The notes under the pieces were generated by a model, which did not search any database, was not told the origin of the DNA, and saw only the letters and a program-made list of their open reading frames with translations. From JACDER01 sp963717765 (lineage in GTDB: Bacteria > Actinomycetota > Thermoleophilia > Gaiellales > Gaiellaceae), in assembly GCA_963717765.1 (NCBI GenBank), contig CAVQWX010000003.1:744001-808000 (forward strand): a stretch of DNA of 64,000 nt, read 5' to 3'. Positions within the stretch are counted from its first letter, which is position 1. Every line of letters begins with the position of its first letter. Positions 17,111-24,395 of this stretch are shown piece by piece. A program made the translations under genes and the position numbers.

Positions 17111-17198
17111 GGGTCAGGTCTTGCAATCACGCACGATGTTGCAATGTTGCAATGCAAGACCTGACCCTGCCTCTGTGCAAGACCTGACCCTGCCTCTG
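17111..17198. repeat. REP-like inverted repeat plus 23-bp tandem duplication
   Basis: GGGTCAGGTCTTGCA (17111-17125) is exactly inverted as TGCAAGACCTGACCC (17153-17167). The right half is then repeated: TGCAAGACCTGACCC plus TGCCTCTG occurs at 17153-17175 and again at 17176-17198, a perfect 23-bp tandem. TTGCAA occurs three times between the arms. A CCTCTCTG/CTGCC-rich run and two GCTTGCCTCCTT-like repeats fill the rest to 17270. Palindromes of this type resemble REP elements mobilised by IS200-like (RAYT) transposases; no transposase is in the window. The gap 17022-17337 otherwise holds nothing I can identify except the promoter at 17324. Confidence 0.7.
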
Positions 17199-17323
17199 CC
17201 TCTCTGTCTGCCTCTCTGTGTGCTGTCCTGCGCGGCGCGCGCTTGCCTCCTTCGCTTGCCTCCTTTGCGAGCGGCGCCCCAGACACCCGAGAGTCCAGTG
17301 GAGGAGTAGTCCGCCTCAGCCAG

Positions 17324-17329
17324 TACACT
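17324..17329 (+). promoter_or_regulatory. -10 box TACACT for the sepIVA-like gene
   Basis: TACACT ends 8 nt before the ATG at 17338, with no ribosome-binding site between. Confidence 0.5.
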
Positions 17330-17337
17330 GATCGCCG

Positions 17338-17841
17338 ATGGACGTACTCGTACTCATCGACAAGCTCGACGACCTCGTGCACAACGCGAAGGCCGTCCCA
17401 CTGACCGACCAGGTGCGCATCGACCGCGAGGAGATCTACGACATCCTCGACCAGATGCGGGCCACCATTCCCGAAGAGATCAAGCAGGCGCGCTGGATCG
17501 TCAAGGAGCGCCAGGAGATGCTCGCCGAGGCGAAGCGTGAGTGCGACCGGATCCTCGGCGAGGCACGCGAGCAGGCCGCTCGCGAGGCTTCGCAGACGGA
17601 GATCGTCAAGCTCGCCGAGCGCCAAGCCCAGGAAATCATCGACGACGCCAGGCGCGAAGCCCGGGAGCAGAAACTCGAGACCGAGGACTGGATCGACCAG
17701 ATGCTCTCGACGCTCGAGATGAACCTGGACAAGTTCCTCGGCGCCGTGCGGCGTGGGCGCGAACGGCTCCACGAGCGCTCGCAGGAGTCCGTCATGGTCG
17801 GCGTCGGCAGCGAGACCGACGAGCAGCCTCCGCCCTACTAA
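17338..17841 (+). CDS. DivIVA-domain coiled-coil protein, SepIVA-like
   Basis: A 167-residue soluble protein. The N-terminal ~55 residues (VLIDKLDDLVHNAKAVPLTD, VRIDREEIYDILDQMRATIPEEIKQARWIV) match the start of mycobacterial SepIVA, and the last ~35 (MLSTLEMNLDKFLGAVRRGRERLHERS) match its end. Between them is one long charged coiled coil (residues ~58-125, ERQEMLAEAKRECDRILGEA). It is much shorter than mycobacterial SepIVA (~240 residues) because the coil is shorter. SepIVA acts in septation and peripheral wall synthesis. Its place two steps before yceD matches the mycobacterial order sepIVA-yceD-rnc-smc-ftsY. Assignment rests on remembered similarity. Confidence 0.75.
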   Translation: MDVLVLIDKLDDLVHNAKAVPLTDQVRIDREEIYDILDQMRATIPEEIKQARWIVKERQEMLAEAKRECDRILGEAREQAAREASQTEIVKLAERQAQEIIDDARREAREQKLETEDWIDQMLSTLEMNLDKFLGAVRRGRERLHERSQESVMVGVGSETDEQPPPY

Positions 17842-17851
17842 TCGGCAGTTC

Positions 17852-18097
17852 TCATCCTCCGCGTCGCCGGGGCCGGTAGGCCAGTTCGTCCAGACCCCCG
17901 CTCGCACGATTCCGTGAGGAGTCTCCGCCCTTGAGCGTACGGTCGGGCGTGACGATTCCGGCATAGAGCCCGGGCGCGTCCGATTGCGACAGCCTGGCTA
18001 TGTCACGCCTCTCCTTGACCGACGCGGCCTCGCATTGCGTGGCGCGATCGAGCGCCGGCCCGCGGAGCCATTCGCGCAAGCGAGCGAGAACGCTCAC
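17852..18097 (-). CDS. Small basic hypothetical protein, coupled to the membrane protein gene
   Basis: An 81-residue ORF (SVLARLREWLRGPALDRA at the start, YRPRRRGG at the end). Its GTG overlaps the stop of the upstream minus-strand membrane-protein gene by 4 nt, the usual sign of coupled translation, and is the main reason to list it. Composition is Arg-rich and unlike a folded domain; no motif recognised. It could be a remnant. Confidence 0.35.
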   Translation of the reverse strand: MSVLARLREWLRGPALDRATQCEAASVKERRDIARLSQSDAPGLYAGIVTPDRTLKGGDSSRNRASGGLDELAYRPRRRGG

Positions 18098-19275
18098 GGC
18101 AGCGGAACCGGTCGCAGAGCGTGTGCGATGTGGAGCGCGGCGGCGCGATCCAGCGGATGGCCCGGGTGGGACTTAACCGCCATGACGAATAGGCCGCCCC
18201 TGGTCAGCTCTAGACCTGCGACTGCCGTACGATTCGCCCCGTTGTACGGTGCGGGCACAAGGCTCACGCGACCGGGAATCGGGCCGCCCTCCGCACGCCC
18301 GTACAGGCTGCGGGAACCGAATTCCGTAATCGCGACGTTGCCATAGTCGTACTGGACGAACGGTGTCGCCTCGGGTTGGTTGCCGGTCGGGGGACCGAAA
18401 GTCGACCCGATCGTGGCCGTCTTCAGACGCTGGCCCTGGAAGCGCGAGCCCAGCCACAGCGGCGTCCGTCCGAGCGCCGTGCGCGCCCGCAGCGCGAACG
18501 GATCGGAGCCCCTCGACGAAAAGGCGGCCGGTGGTTGACGGAGTGGATTGGTCGGGTTCGCCACGACGAACGCGTACTTGGGTGCGCCGATGCCGGGCTT
18601 GCGTGCGAGCACCTGCTTTTCCGAGACGACCTTGCCGTTTGCATACGTGCGGTCGACGACGGGCTCGTGCGTGCGCGGGTCGAGACCGATCCGCTCGCCC
18701 TCGCGCGCATACGCCGGGAAGCCACCGGGCTGCTTTGGAGCGATCCAGATGACGGGGTGGCTGCGGAAGCTTCCGACTCGGGGCCGTCGCGTATATCGGG
18801 TCTTGTCTAGCGGCCAGTAGCTCTGGAATGAGAATCCGGGAAAGCAAAGACTGAGAGCCGGGGAATGCGGACACGTCTGGGCGTGATCACTCTGAACCCG
18901 GCCGTCCGCGCGATCCACGAAGCGGCTTGCGTTCCCCCGACTGTCGTACCAGATCTCGCGCGTCGTCCGAAGCGGCCGCGCATTCCCCGTCGAGAGATCG
19001 ACGCTGACAGCCGGCGGCGAGATCCAGGTCTCGACGATCTGGTGTGCTACAGGCCCCTTAGCCTGCACCACGTGAAAACCCGGTGGAGCGTGGACGACTG
19101 CTGCCCCACCCCCGCCGCTGCTCAGCGCGAGCCCTGCCCAGATCGCACCGCCGACAAGGAGGGCGAGCAGACCGCAGGACGCAAGCGCGACCTTCCGGCG
19201 GCGTCCGCGCCTGCGCGCCTCGGCGATGATCGCGGCGAGGCGGAAGCGAGAAGGTCCGAGCGTTGACTCTGTCAT
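18094..19275 (-). CDS. Single-pass membrane protein of unknown function
   Basis: A 393-residue protein. Residues 1-27 are basic and cytoplasmic, residues ~29-52 (VALASCGLLALLVGGAIWAGLAL) form one membrane span, and the remaining ~340 residues should be outside the membrane. This layout, with the short basic start, resembles anti-sigma/CU044_5270-type proteins, and the external part contains WYDSRGNASRFVDR, a stretch like the CU044_5270 or LppX-like beta domains. I cannot name the family with confidence. It is divergent from, and likely controlled by, the adjacent GntR regulator. Confidence 0.65.
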   Translation of the reverse strand: MTESTLGPSRFRLAAIIAEARRRGRRRKVALASCGLLALLVGGAIWAGLALSSGGGGAAVVHAPPGFHVVQAKGPVAHQIVETWISPPAVSVDLSTGNARPLRTTREIWYDSRGNASRFVDRADGRVQSDHAQTCPHSPALSLCFPGFSFQSYWPLDKTRYTRRPRVGSFRSHPVIWIAPKQPGGFPAYAREGERIGLDPRTHEPVVDRTYANGKVVSEKQVLARKPGIGAPKYAFVVANPTNPLRQPPAAFSSRGSDPFALRARTALGRTPLWLGSRFQGQRLKTATIGSTFGPPTGNQPEATPFVQYDYGNVAITEFGSRSLYGRAEGGPIPGRVSLVPAPYNGANRTAVAGLELTRGGLFVMAVKSHPGHPLDRAAALHIAHALRPVPLP

Positions 19276-19301
19276 CTAGAAAGCTATTATGACTAGTACA
19301 A
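19276..19301. promoter_or_regulatory. Shared divergent control region with ACTAGT palindrome
   Basis: Only 26 nt separate the membrane-protein start and the GntR start. The region is the most AT-rich nearby and holds TATTAT (19285-19290) and the palindrome ACTAGT (19293-19298), with TCTAGA at 19276-19281. Both promoters and the probable GntR operator must overlap here. Assignment is from position only. Confidence 0.45.
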
Positions 19302-19646
19302 ATGCTTCACGTCAAGCTCGATCGAAACGAGCCGACCGACCTGCACGACCAGGTCGCGGCCGAGATTCGCCGCGCCATCGCGAACGGAGAGGCCGAACCC
19401 GGCGACCGCCTGCCGTCCGCTCGCGATTTGGCCGCCGTGGCGAACGTGGACCGAAATACCGTCCTCCGCGCGCTCCGACAGCTCCGGGACGAGGGGCTGC
19501 TCGACGTCCGGCGCGGTCGGGGCGCCACGGTCGTCGCGACGCCGGAGCAGGGCGAGCTCCGCGTGCGCGCGCTCGAGCTCGTCCGGCTCGCACGGCGCCA
19601 CGGCTACACCCGCGAGGAGGTCGTCGACCTGATCCGCACCGTCTAG
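19302..19646 (+). CDS. Small GntR-family regulator (YtrA-like)
   Basis: A 114-residue transcription factor. Residues ~10-72 are the GntR winged helix-turn-helix: DLHDQVAAEIRRAIANGEAEPGDRLPSARDLAAVANVDRNTVLRALRQL, followed by the wing DEGLLDVRRGRGATVV. The C-terminal ~40 residues are a short helical tail with no effector domain, which is the YtrA subfamily layout; these often repress a nearby membrane-protein or transporter operon. It is divergent from the membrane protein gene. Confidence 0.85.
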   Translation: MLHVKLDRNEPTDLHDQVAAEIRRAIANGEAEPGDRLPSARDLAAVANVDRNTVLRALRQLRDEGLLDVRRGRGATVVATPEQGELRVRALELVRLARRHGYTREEVVDLIRTV

Positions 19647-19687
19647 GCCGGCCTTCCCGGAACCTCGTCCTATCTAGCCGGCTGCGC

Positions 19688-20284
19688 TCAGTGCGCGCGT
19701 ACCGGCCCGTACCAGCGCTTCGAGCCGCCGATGCTCACGGTCTGCAACAAGTGCCGCGACGCACGTCCGGGCTTGCCGTCGAGCCATGAGTACCCCGCCC
19801 CGTCGACGTGACCGGTGGCCGGGATGAGCCTTGGAGTCGTACGGGTGCGATGGGAGGCGCTTCCGCGCGCGACGTAGAAGCCGAGCATCCGGGAATCCGA
19901 ACCCGTCCGCCAGTGGAGGCGCACGTGCTTGCCCGTCCTGGCCGCTGTGAACCGCGTCACTTGGGCGGCGGTGACGCCCTGCAGGAAGCCACGGATCTCT
20001 CCCCTTGGATAGACCGTGGTGTGGATGTTCAGGTACGCCTGCCCGGCCTGGATCCCGGCCAGCAGCGCCGCTCCCGCGCTGCGGGCGTGCCGCCGTTGAC
20101 CGCTATGAAGCCAGGGTTGTAGCTCGAGGCCATCGGTCATGTCGAACGTATGGTCGTACGTCCCGCTCGTCACGCCGAGTGGAAAGCCGGTGAACGACGG
20201 CACCGTGGTCGCCACGCCGGCTATGCCGGGAGGACCAACGCAGCAGTGGATATGCGAGGCCGTGGTGTTCCCGGAGCTACATTG
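19688..20284 (-). pseudogene. CHRD-domain protein, 5' end missing
   Basis: From about 20284 downward the minus strand reads the second half of a CHRD domain: TTASHIHCCVGPPGIAGV, SGTYDHTFDM, then LLAGIQAGQAYLNIHTTVYPRGEIRGFLQG, which is the diagnostic CHRD end. A ~75-residue tail with GFYVARGS and SWLDGKPGRASRHLL follows. The signal peptide and first ~50 residues of the domain are absent: an in-frame stop is at 20300-20302, inside yceD, and no ATG/GTG/TTG precedes the domain part (first usable start is GTG at 20215, inside the domain). The gene appears cut where yceD begins. Confidence 0.6.
20278..20283 (+). promoter_or_regulatory. -10 box TACATT for yceD
   Basis: TACATT lies 6 nt before the GTG at 20290. 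It overlaps the truncated CHRD remnant, so the promoter sits exactly at the island boundary. Confidence 0.45.
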
Positions 20285-20289
20285 GACGT

Positions 20290-20799
20290 GTGACCGTCCT
20301 CAACCTGCGCACGATCAAGCTCAGGTCGGGCGAGGAGCACAGGACCGAGCAGGAGATCGAGCTGGAGCCGCTGACTCTCGGCGGCCAGCGCTATCTCCCG
20401 GTTCCCGCCAAGGTCCCGGCCGAGGTAGCCGTTTCCCGCGCCAGTACGGGAACGGTGTTCGAGCTGGCCTTGACCGGCCGGCTCTACGGCCCCTGCTTCC
20501 GGTGCCTGGCCGAGACGGTCGTTGAGGAGCGGATCGCGGCCCGCGAGTACCAGGCGAACAACCCCGAGGGCTCGGACGAGTTGCGAACGCCCTACATGGG
20601 GGACGGCAAGCTCGACCTCTCGGCCTGGGCGCGCGATGCCCTCGTGCTGGCCCTGCCGGGCAAGATCCTCTGCCGGCCCGACTGCGCCGGCCTCTGTCCC
20701 GTGTGCGGGAAGGATCTGAACGTCGAGTGGCACACGCACGACGATTCCGAGCCCGATCCGCGCTGGGCCGCCCTGTCGGAGCTCCGGGACAAGCTGTAA
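20290..20799 (+). CDS. yceD: YceD/DUF177 family protein
   Basis: A 169-residue DUF177 protein, GTG start. The family co-occurs with rpmF and plsX and is linked to 23S rRNA/large-subunit maturation. The diagnostic C-terminal zinc site is present as ILCRPDCAGLCPVCGKDLN (four Cys, about residues 126-140), and the middle carries PCFRCLAETVVEERI. It sits upstream of rpmF-plsX as usual but with an ABC-F gene inserted between. The alternative GTG at 20288 is out of frame. Confidence 0.9.
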   Translation: MTVLNLRTIKLRSGEEHRTEQEIELEPLTLGGQRYLPVPAKVPAEVAVSRASTGTVFELALTGRLYGPCFRCLAETVVEERIAAREYQANNPEGSDELRTPYMGDGKLDLSAWARDALVLALPGKILCRPDCAGLCPVCGKDLNVEWHTHDDSEPDPRWAALSELRDKL

Positions 20800-20896
20800 C
20801 ATCGCTCGCGGCGCTCACGCGCCGAGCCATGACGGACTGACTGAGCCCATCCCGCTCCCGCGCCCGACGGCGCGCTTCGCTCATTCAGGAGACCGC

Positions 20897-22222
20897 ATGC
20901 TCACGCTCGACCGCATCAGCAAGTACCACGGCGCCAACCCGATCCTCCTCGACGTCACCCTCGGCGTGCCCCCGGGGGCACGCATCGGCGTCGTCGGCGC
21001 CAACGGGGTGGGCAAGTCGACGCTCCTGCGGATCGCCGCCGGGATGGAGGAGCCTGACGCGGGGACCGTGACCCGCGCGCCGGGGTGGCTGACCGTCGGG
21101 TATATGCCGCAGGAGCAGAACGGGCTCGCGACCCTCTCCGGGGGCCAGGCAGCGCGGAAGGCGCTCGACGCCGTGCTGACGGCCGAGCTCGACGTCCTCC
21201 TCCTGGACGAGCCGACGAACAACCTCGACTACGAGGGCCTCGCGCGGCTCGAGCGGTTCATGCGCACCTCAGCGGCGAGCATCGTCGTCGTCTCGCACGA
21301 CCGGGAGTTCCTCGACCGGACGGTCGCGCGCGTCCTCGAGCTGGACGAATGGACGCGGTGCGCGCAGGAGTATCCGGGCGGCTGGAGCGAGTACGAGGCC
21401 GCGCGCGACCGCGCGCGCGGGAGGCAATACGCGCGCTGGGAGAGCTCGGTCGGGGAGCGCCGCCGTATCGAGGAGCAGGCGGCGCGCATGCGGCAGTGGG
21501 AGGAGCGCGGCTACGGGCAGGGTCGCAAGAAGAAGAAGTCGAAGGACGTGAAGAAGGCTTACGCCAAGAAGCTCGACCGGGTGGAGACGGTGGACAAGCC
21601 GTACGAGCCTTGGGAGCTGCACATCCCACTCGCGGCCCGCAGCCGTAGCGGCCGCGTCGTCGCGCGTCTCGACGGCGCCGTCGTCGAGCGTGGGGACTTC
21701 CGGCTCGGCCCGCTCGATTTCGAGTTGGACTGGGGCGAGAGGGTGGCGTTGACGGGGCCGAACGGGAGCGGAAAGACGACGATCCTGCACGCGCTGCTCG
21801 GAAGGCTTCCACTCGCGGCGGGCACGCGGTACGTCGGTCCGGGCGCAGTGCTGGGCGAGCTCGACCAGGAGCGCGCGCGGTTCGCAGGCCCGGAGTCGCT
21901 GCTGGATGCCTTCTGCCGCGAGGCGGATGTGCCTTCGGATGAGGCCCGCACGCTCCTCGCCAAGTACGGCCTGGGCGCCGACGACGTGCTGCGCCCGGCC
22001 GAGTCGCTCTCGCCGGGAGAGCGCACGCGGGCCGCCGTGGCTCTCCTTGTCGTACGCGGTGTCAACTGCCTCCTCCTCGATGAGCCCACGAACCACCTCG
22101 ACCTCCCGGCAATCGAGGAGCTCGAAGCCGCGCTGGAGCGCTACGACGGCACCGTCCTGCTGGTCACACACGACCGCCGCTTTCTCGAGCGATTCGCGGC
22201 CACGAGGACGGTCGGGATCTAG
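20897..22222 (+). CDS. ABC-F family ATPase with shortened first ABC domain
   Basis: A 441-residue soluble twin-ABC protein of the ABC-F group (ribosome-bound translation factors, some giving antibiotic resistance). Domain 1: Walker A GANGVGKS (34-41), Q-loop PQE (71-73), LSGGQ (80-84), DEPTNNLD (104-111). Domain 2: GPNGSGKTT, LSPGERTRA, LLLDEPTNHLD. The linker includes a lysine-rich stretch RKKKKSKDVKKAYAKKL. In domain 1 only six residues separate the Q-loop from the signature, where about 60 are normal, so most of its helical subdomain is missing; domain 2 is normal. ATG 20897 follows AGGAGACC at a fair ribosome-binding distance. The 97-nt gap before it has no ORF. Confidence 0.88.
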   Translation: MLTLDRISKYHGANPILLDVTLGVPPGARIGVVGANGVGKSTLLRIAAGMEEPDAGTVTRAPGWLTVGYMPQEQNGLATLSGGQAARKALDAVLTAELDVLLLDEPTNNLDYEGLARLERFMRTSAASIVVVSHDREFLDRTVARVLELDEWTRCAQEYPGGWSEYEAARDRARGRQYARWESSVGERRRIEEQAARMRQWEERGYGQGRKKKKSKDVKKAYAKKLDRVETVDKPYEPWELHIPLAARSRSGRVVARLDGAVVERGDFRLGPLDFELDWGERVALTGPNGSGKTTILHALLGRLPLAAGTRYVGPGAVLGELDQERARFAGPESLLDAFCREADVPSDEARTLLAKYGLGADDVLRPAESLSPGERTRAAVALLVVRGVNCLLLDEPTNHLDLPAIEELEAALERYDGTVLLVTHDRRFLERFAATRTVGI

Positions 22223-22249
22223 ATCCTCGCTATAGTCGGCCGCTGAGCC

Positions 22250-22438
22250 ATGGCCGTTCCGAAGCGAAAAACCTCCAAGTCCCGGCGCGACAAGCGCCGC
22301 GCGACGCACCGCATCGAGGCGCCGCGCGTGAACGAGTGCCCGCACTGCCACCAGCCCAAGCGGCCGCATCGCGTGTGCCCAACATGTGGGACGTACCGCG
22401 GCCGCGACGTCGAGCCTTTCCGCACACCCGCACCGTAG
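22250..22438 (+). CDS. rpmF: 50S ribosomal protein L32
   Basis: A 62-residue L32. MAVPKRKTSKSRRDKRRATH is the family start, and the zinc ribbon is CPHCHQPKRPHRVCPTCG with four cysteines (zinc-binding form). A -10-like TATAGT lies 14 nt upstream at 22231-22236. It is 4 nt from plsX; rpmF-plsX is a near-universal pair. Confidence 0.96.
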   Translation: MAVPKRKTSKSRRDKRRATHRIEAPRVNECPHCHQPKRPHRVCPTCGTYRGRDVEPFRTPAP

Positions 22439-22442
22439 GCCC

Positions 22443-23456
22443 ATGACCGTTCGGGTTGCCGTCGACTCCCTCGGTGGCGACCGCGGTCCCGAAGCCATCG
22501 TCGCGGGCGCGGTCGAAGCAGCGGGAGTCGAGCCCATTCTGTTCGGCCCGGCCGGCCTCGATACTCACGGGCTCGAGCTCGTCCCCACGACGCAGGAGAT
22601 CGCGATGGACGAGAAGCCGGCGGAGGCCGTTCGCTCGAAACCTGACAGCTCGCTCGTCGCCGCCTGCCGTGCCGTCGGCGAGGGACGTGCGGATGCGGTC
22701 GTCTCGGCCGGGAACACGGGCGCGATGCTGGCCGCCTGCCTGCTCGAGTTCCGTCGGCTCCCGGGTGTGATGCGGCCTGCGATCGCGGCGCCGCTCCCCG
22801 CGATGGAAGGTGTCTCAGTGCTCATCGACTCCGGCGCGAACGCCGACGCGCGCCCGGAGCACCTGCTCCAGTTCGCCTACATGGGCGCGATCTTCGCCGA
22901 GGAGATTCTCGGCGTCGAGCGTCCTTCCGTCCGCCTGCTCTCGATCGGCGAAGAGCCGGAGAAGGGAAATCAGCTGACGCTGGAGGCACACGAGCTCCTG
23001 GCCGGCAGCGACCTCCGTTTCGAGGGGAACACCGAGAGTCGCGACCTGCTGAAGGGGGCCGCCGACGTCGTCGTCTGCGACGGGTTCACGGGCAACATCG
23101 CGCTCAAGCTGATGGAGGGGACGATCAAGACCTTCCTCAGCGCCCTGCGCGAGGAGACCCTGCGCACGAGGCGAGGGAAGGTCGGCGGCCTGCTGATTCG
23201 CGGCGCTGCGCGCGGCCTCCGAGACCGGCTCGATCCGGACACGTACGGCGGCGCATACCTCCTCGGGCTGAACGGCCTGGCGGTGATCGCGCACGGAAAC
23301 TCTTCGCCGAAGGCGATCGCGAACGCGATCGGGCTGGCCGCGCGAGGGGTCGAGCACGACGTCGTCGCGCGTCTCGCCGAAAGATTCCCTGAGCGCCCGC
23401 CCAAGGCCGTGTTAACATCGGCCCGCTTTCAGACCGACAGCCAACAAGAGGAGTGA
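22443..23456 (+). CDS. plsX: Phosphate acyltransferase PlsX
   Basis: A 337-residue PlsX, which converts acyl-ACP to acyl-phosphate for phospholipid synthesis. Visible family segments: AVDSLGGDRGPEAIVAGA, PDSSLVAACRAVGEGRADAVVSAGNTGAML, NADARPEHLLQFAYMG, GNTESRDLLKGAADVVVCDGFTGNIALKLMEGT and GLNGLAVIAHGNSS. The ATG at 22443 is chosen; an upstream in-frame start would lie in rpmF. Followed 1 nt later by acpP, its likely acyl donor's gene. Confidence 0.95.
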   Translation: MTVRVAVDSLGGDRGPEAIVAGAVEAAGVEPILFGPAGLDTHGLELVPTTQEIAMDEKPAEAVRSKPDSSLVAACRAVGEGRADAVVSAGNTGAMLAACLLEFRRLPGVMRPAIAAPLPAMEGVSVLIDSGANADARPEHLLQFAYMGAIFAEEILGVERPSVRLLSIGEEPEKGNQLTLEAHELLAGSDLRFEGNTESRDLLKGAADVVVCDGFTGNIALKLMEGTIKTFLSALREETLRTRRGKVGGLLIRGAARGLRDRLDPDTYGGAYLLGLNGLAVIAHGNSSPKAIANAIGLAARGVEHDVVARLAERFPERPPKAVLTSARFQTDSQQEE

Positions 23457-23457
23457 T

Positions 23458-23703
23458 ATGGCAGCTTCGCGCGAGGAAGTCTTCGAACGGGTCAAGGAGG
23501 TCCTGACCGAGCAGCTCGGGATCGAAGAGAGCGAGATCACCGACGAGGCGTCGTTCCAGGAAGACCTCGACGCCGACTCGCTGGATCTCGTCGAGCTGAT
23601 CATGGAGCTCGAGGATCAGTTCGGGATCAAGATCTCGGACGAGGATGCCCAGCAGATCCAGACGGTCGGCCAGGCCGTCGACTACGTCTCGTCGCACCAG
23701 TAG
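23458..23703 (+). CDS. acpP: Acyl carrier protein
   Basis: An 81-residue ACP. The phosphopantetheine attachment site is ADSLDLVELIMELE with the carrier Ser at residue 41. The acidic four-helix pattern is typical. A clear Shine-Dalgarno sequence, AGAGGAG, precedes the ATG, one of the few in this window and fitting for a very highly translated gene. It lies between plsX and rnc in the usual lipid-synthesis order. Confidence 0.96.
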   Translation: MAASREEVFERVKEVLTEQLGIEESEITDEASFQEDLDADSLDLVELIMELEDQFGIKISDEDAQQIQTVGQAVDYVSSHQ

Positions 23704-23728
23704 CCCGGACCGCCCCGAGCTCGGCAGG

Positions 23729-24382
23729 TTGATCGCCGAGCTTCCCTCTGCGCGCCGTCGCCAGGTGTTCACGCACCCGTCGTGGGCAGCCGATCGGGGG
23801 GACTCGTACGAGCGGCTCGAGTTCCTCGGCGACAGCGTCCTCGAGCTCGCGGTCGCGCGCGCGCTGTACGACGAGTACCCGGACTTCGCAGAAGGGGAGC
23901 TCGCGCGCCTGCGGGCGCACATCGTCTCCCGCCGGAGCTGCGCGGTCGTCGCGAAGGAGCTCGGCCTGCAGGACATGCTCGTCGAGCACACGCAGGACGT
24001 GTCGGGCGACGAGGTCGACCGCCTGGCGAAGAACTCCAACGTCCGCGCGGCGCTGCTCGAGGCCGCGCTGGCGGCCCTCTTCCTCGAGCACGGCTTCGGC
24101 GTGATCGAACCGGCGATCGTGGAGGCTTTCCGCGGCAGGATCGAGTACGCGGCTACGAGCTACGTCGACCACAAGACGGAGCTGCAGGAGGACCTCGCTC
24201 GCGCGGGCCGCCAGGTGACCTACACGGTCCTCGAGGCAGAGGGGCCGCCCCACGAGCGTACGTTCACGGTAGCCGCGCTCGTCGAGGGGAAGCAGCTCGG
24301 GACGGGCACCGGACGGTCCAAAAAAGACGCCGAGCAGGGCGCCGCCAAGGAGGCCCTCGCCGCCATCCGCACCGCTCAGTAG
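23729..24382 (+). CDS. rnc: Ribonuclease III
   Basis: A 217-residue RNase III, which cuts double-stranded RNA in rRNA and mRNA processing. The catalytic domain has the signature ERLEFLGDSVLELAV with the metal-binding Glu/Asp, plus NVRAALLEAALAALFLEHG. The C-terminal double-stranded RNA-binding domain is DHKTELQEDLARAGRQVTYTV to SKKDAEQGAAKEALAAI. TTG at 23729 is the best start after acpP; the only in-frame ATG lies inside acpP. Followed by smc as in other actinobacteria. Confidence 0.93.
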   Translation: MIAELPSARRRQVFTHPSWAADRGDSYERLEFLGDSVLELAVARALYDEYPDFAEGELARLRAHIVSRRSCAVVAKELGLQDMLVEHTQDVSGDEVDRLAKNSNVRAALLEAALAALFLEHGFGVIEPAIVEAFRGRIEYAATSYVDHKTELQEDLARAGRQVTYTVLEAEGPPHERTFTVAALVEGKQLGTGTGRSKKDAEQGAAKEALAAIRTAQ

Positions 24383-24395
24383 CGTTCGGCGCGCA

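Noticed and set aside
20215..20284. Reading the CHRD gene as complete from GTG 20215
   Set aside because: The frame upstream of this GTG still encodes conserved CHRD residues (HIHCCVGPPG), so a start there would cut the domain; the gene is better called truncated.
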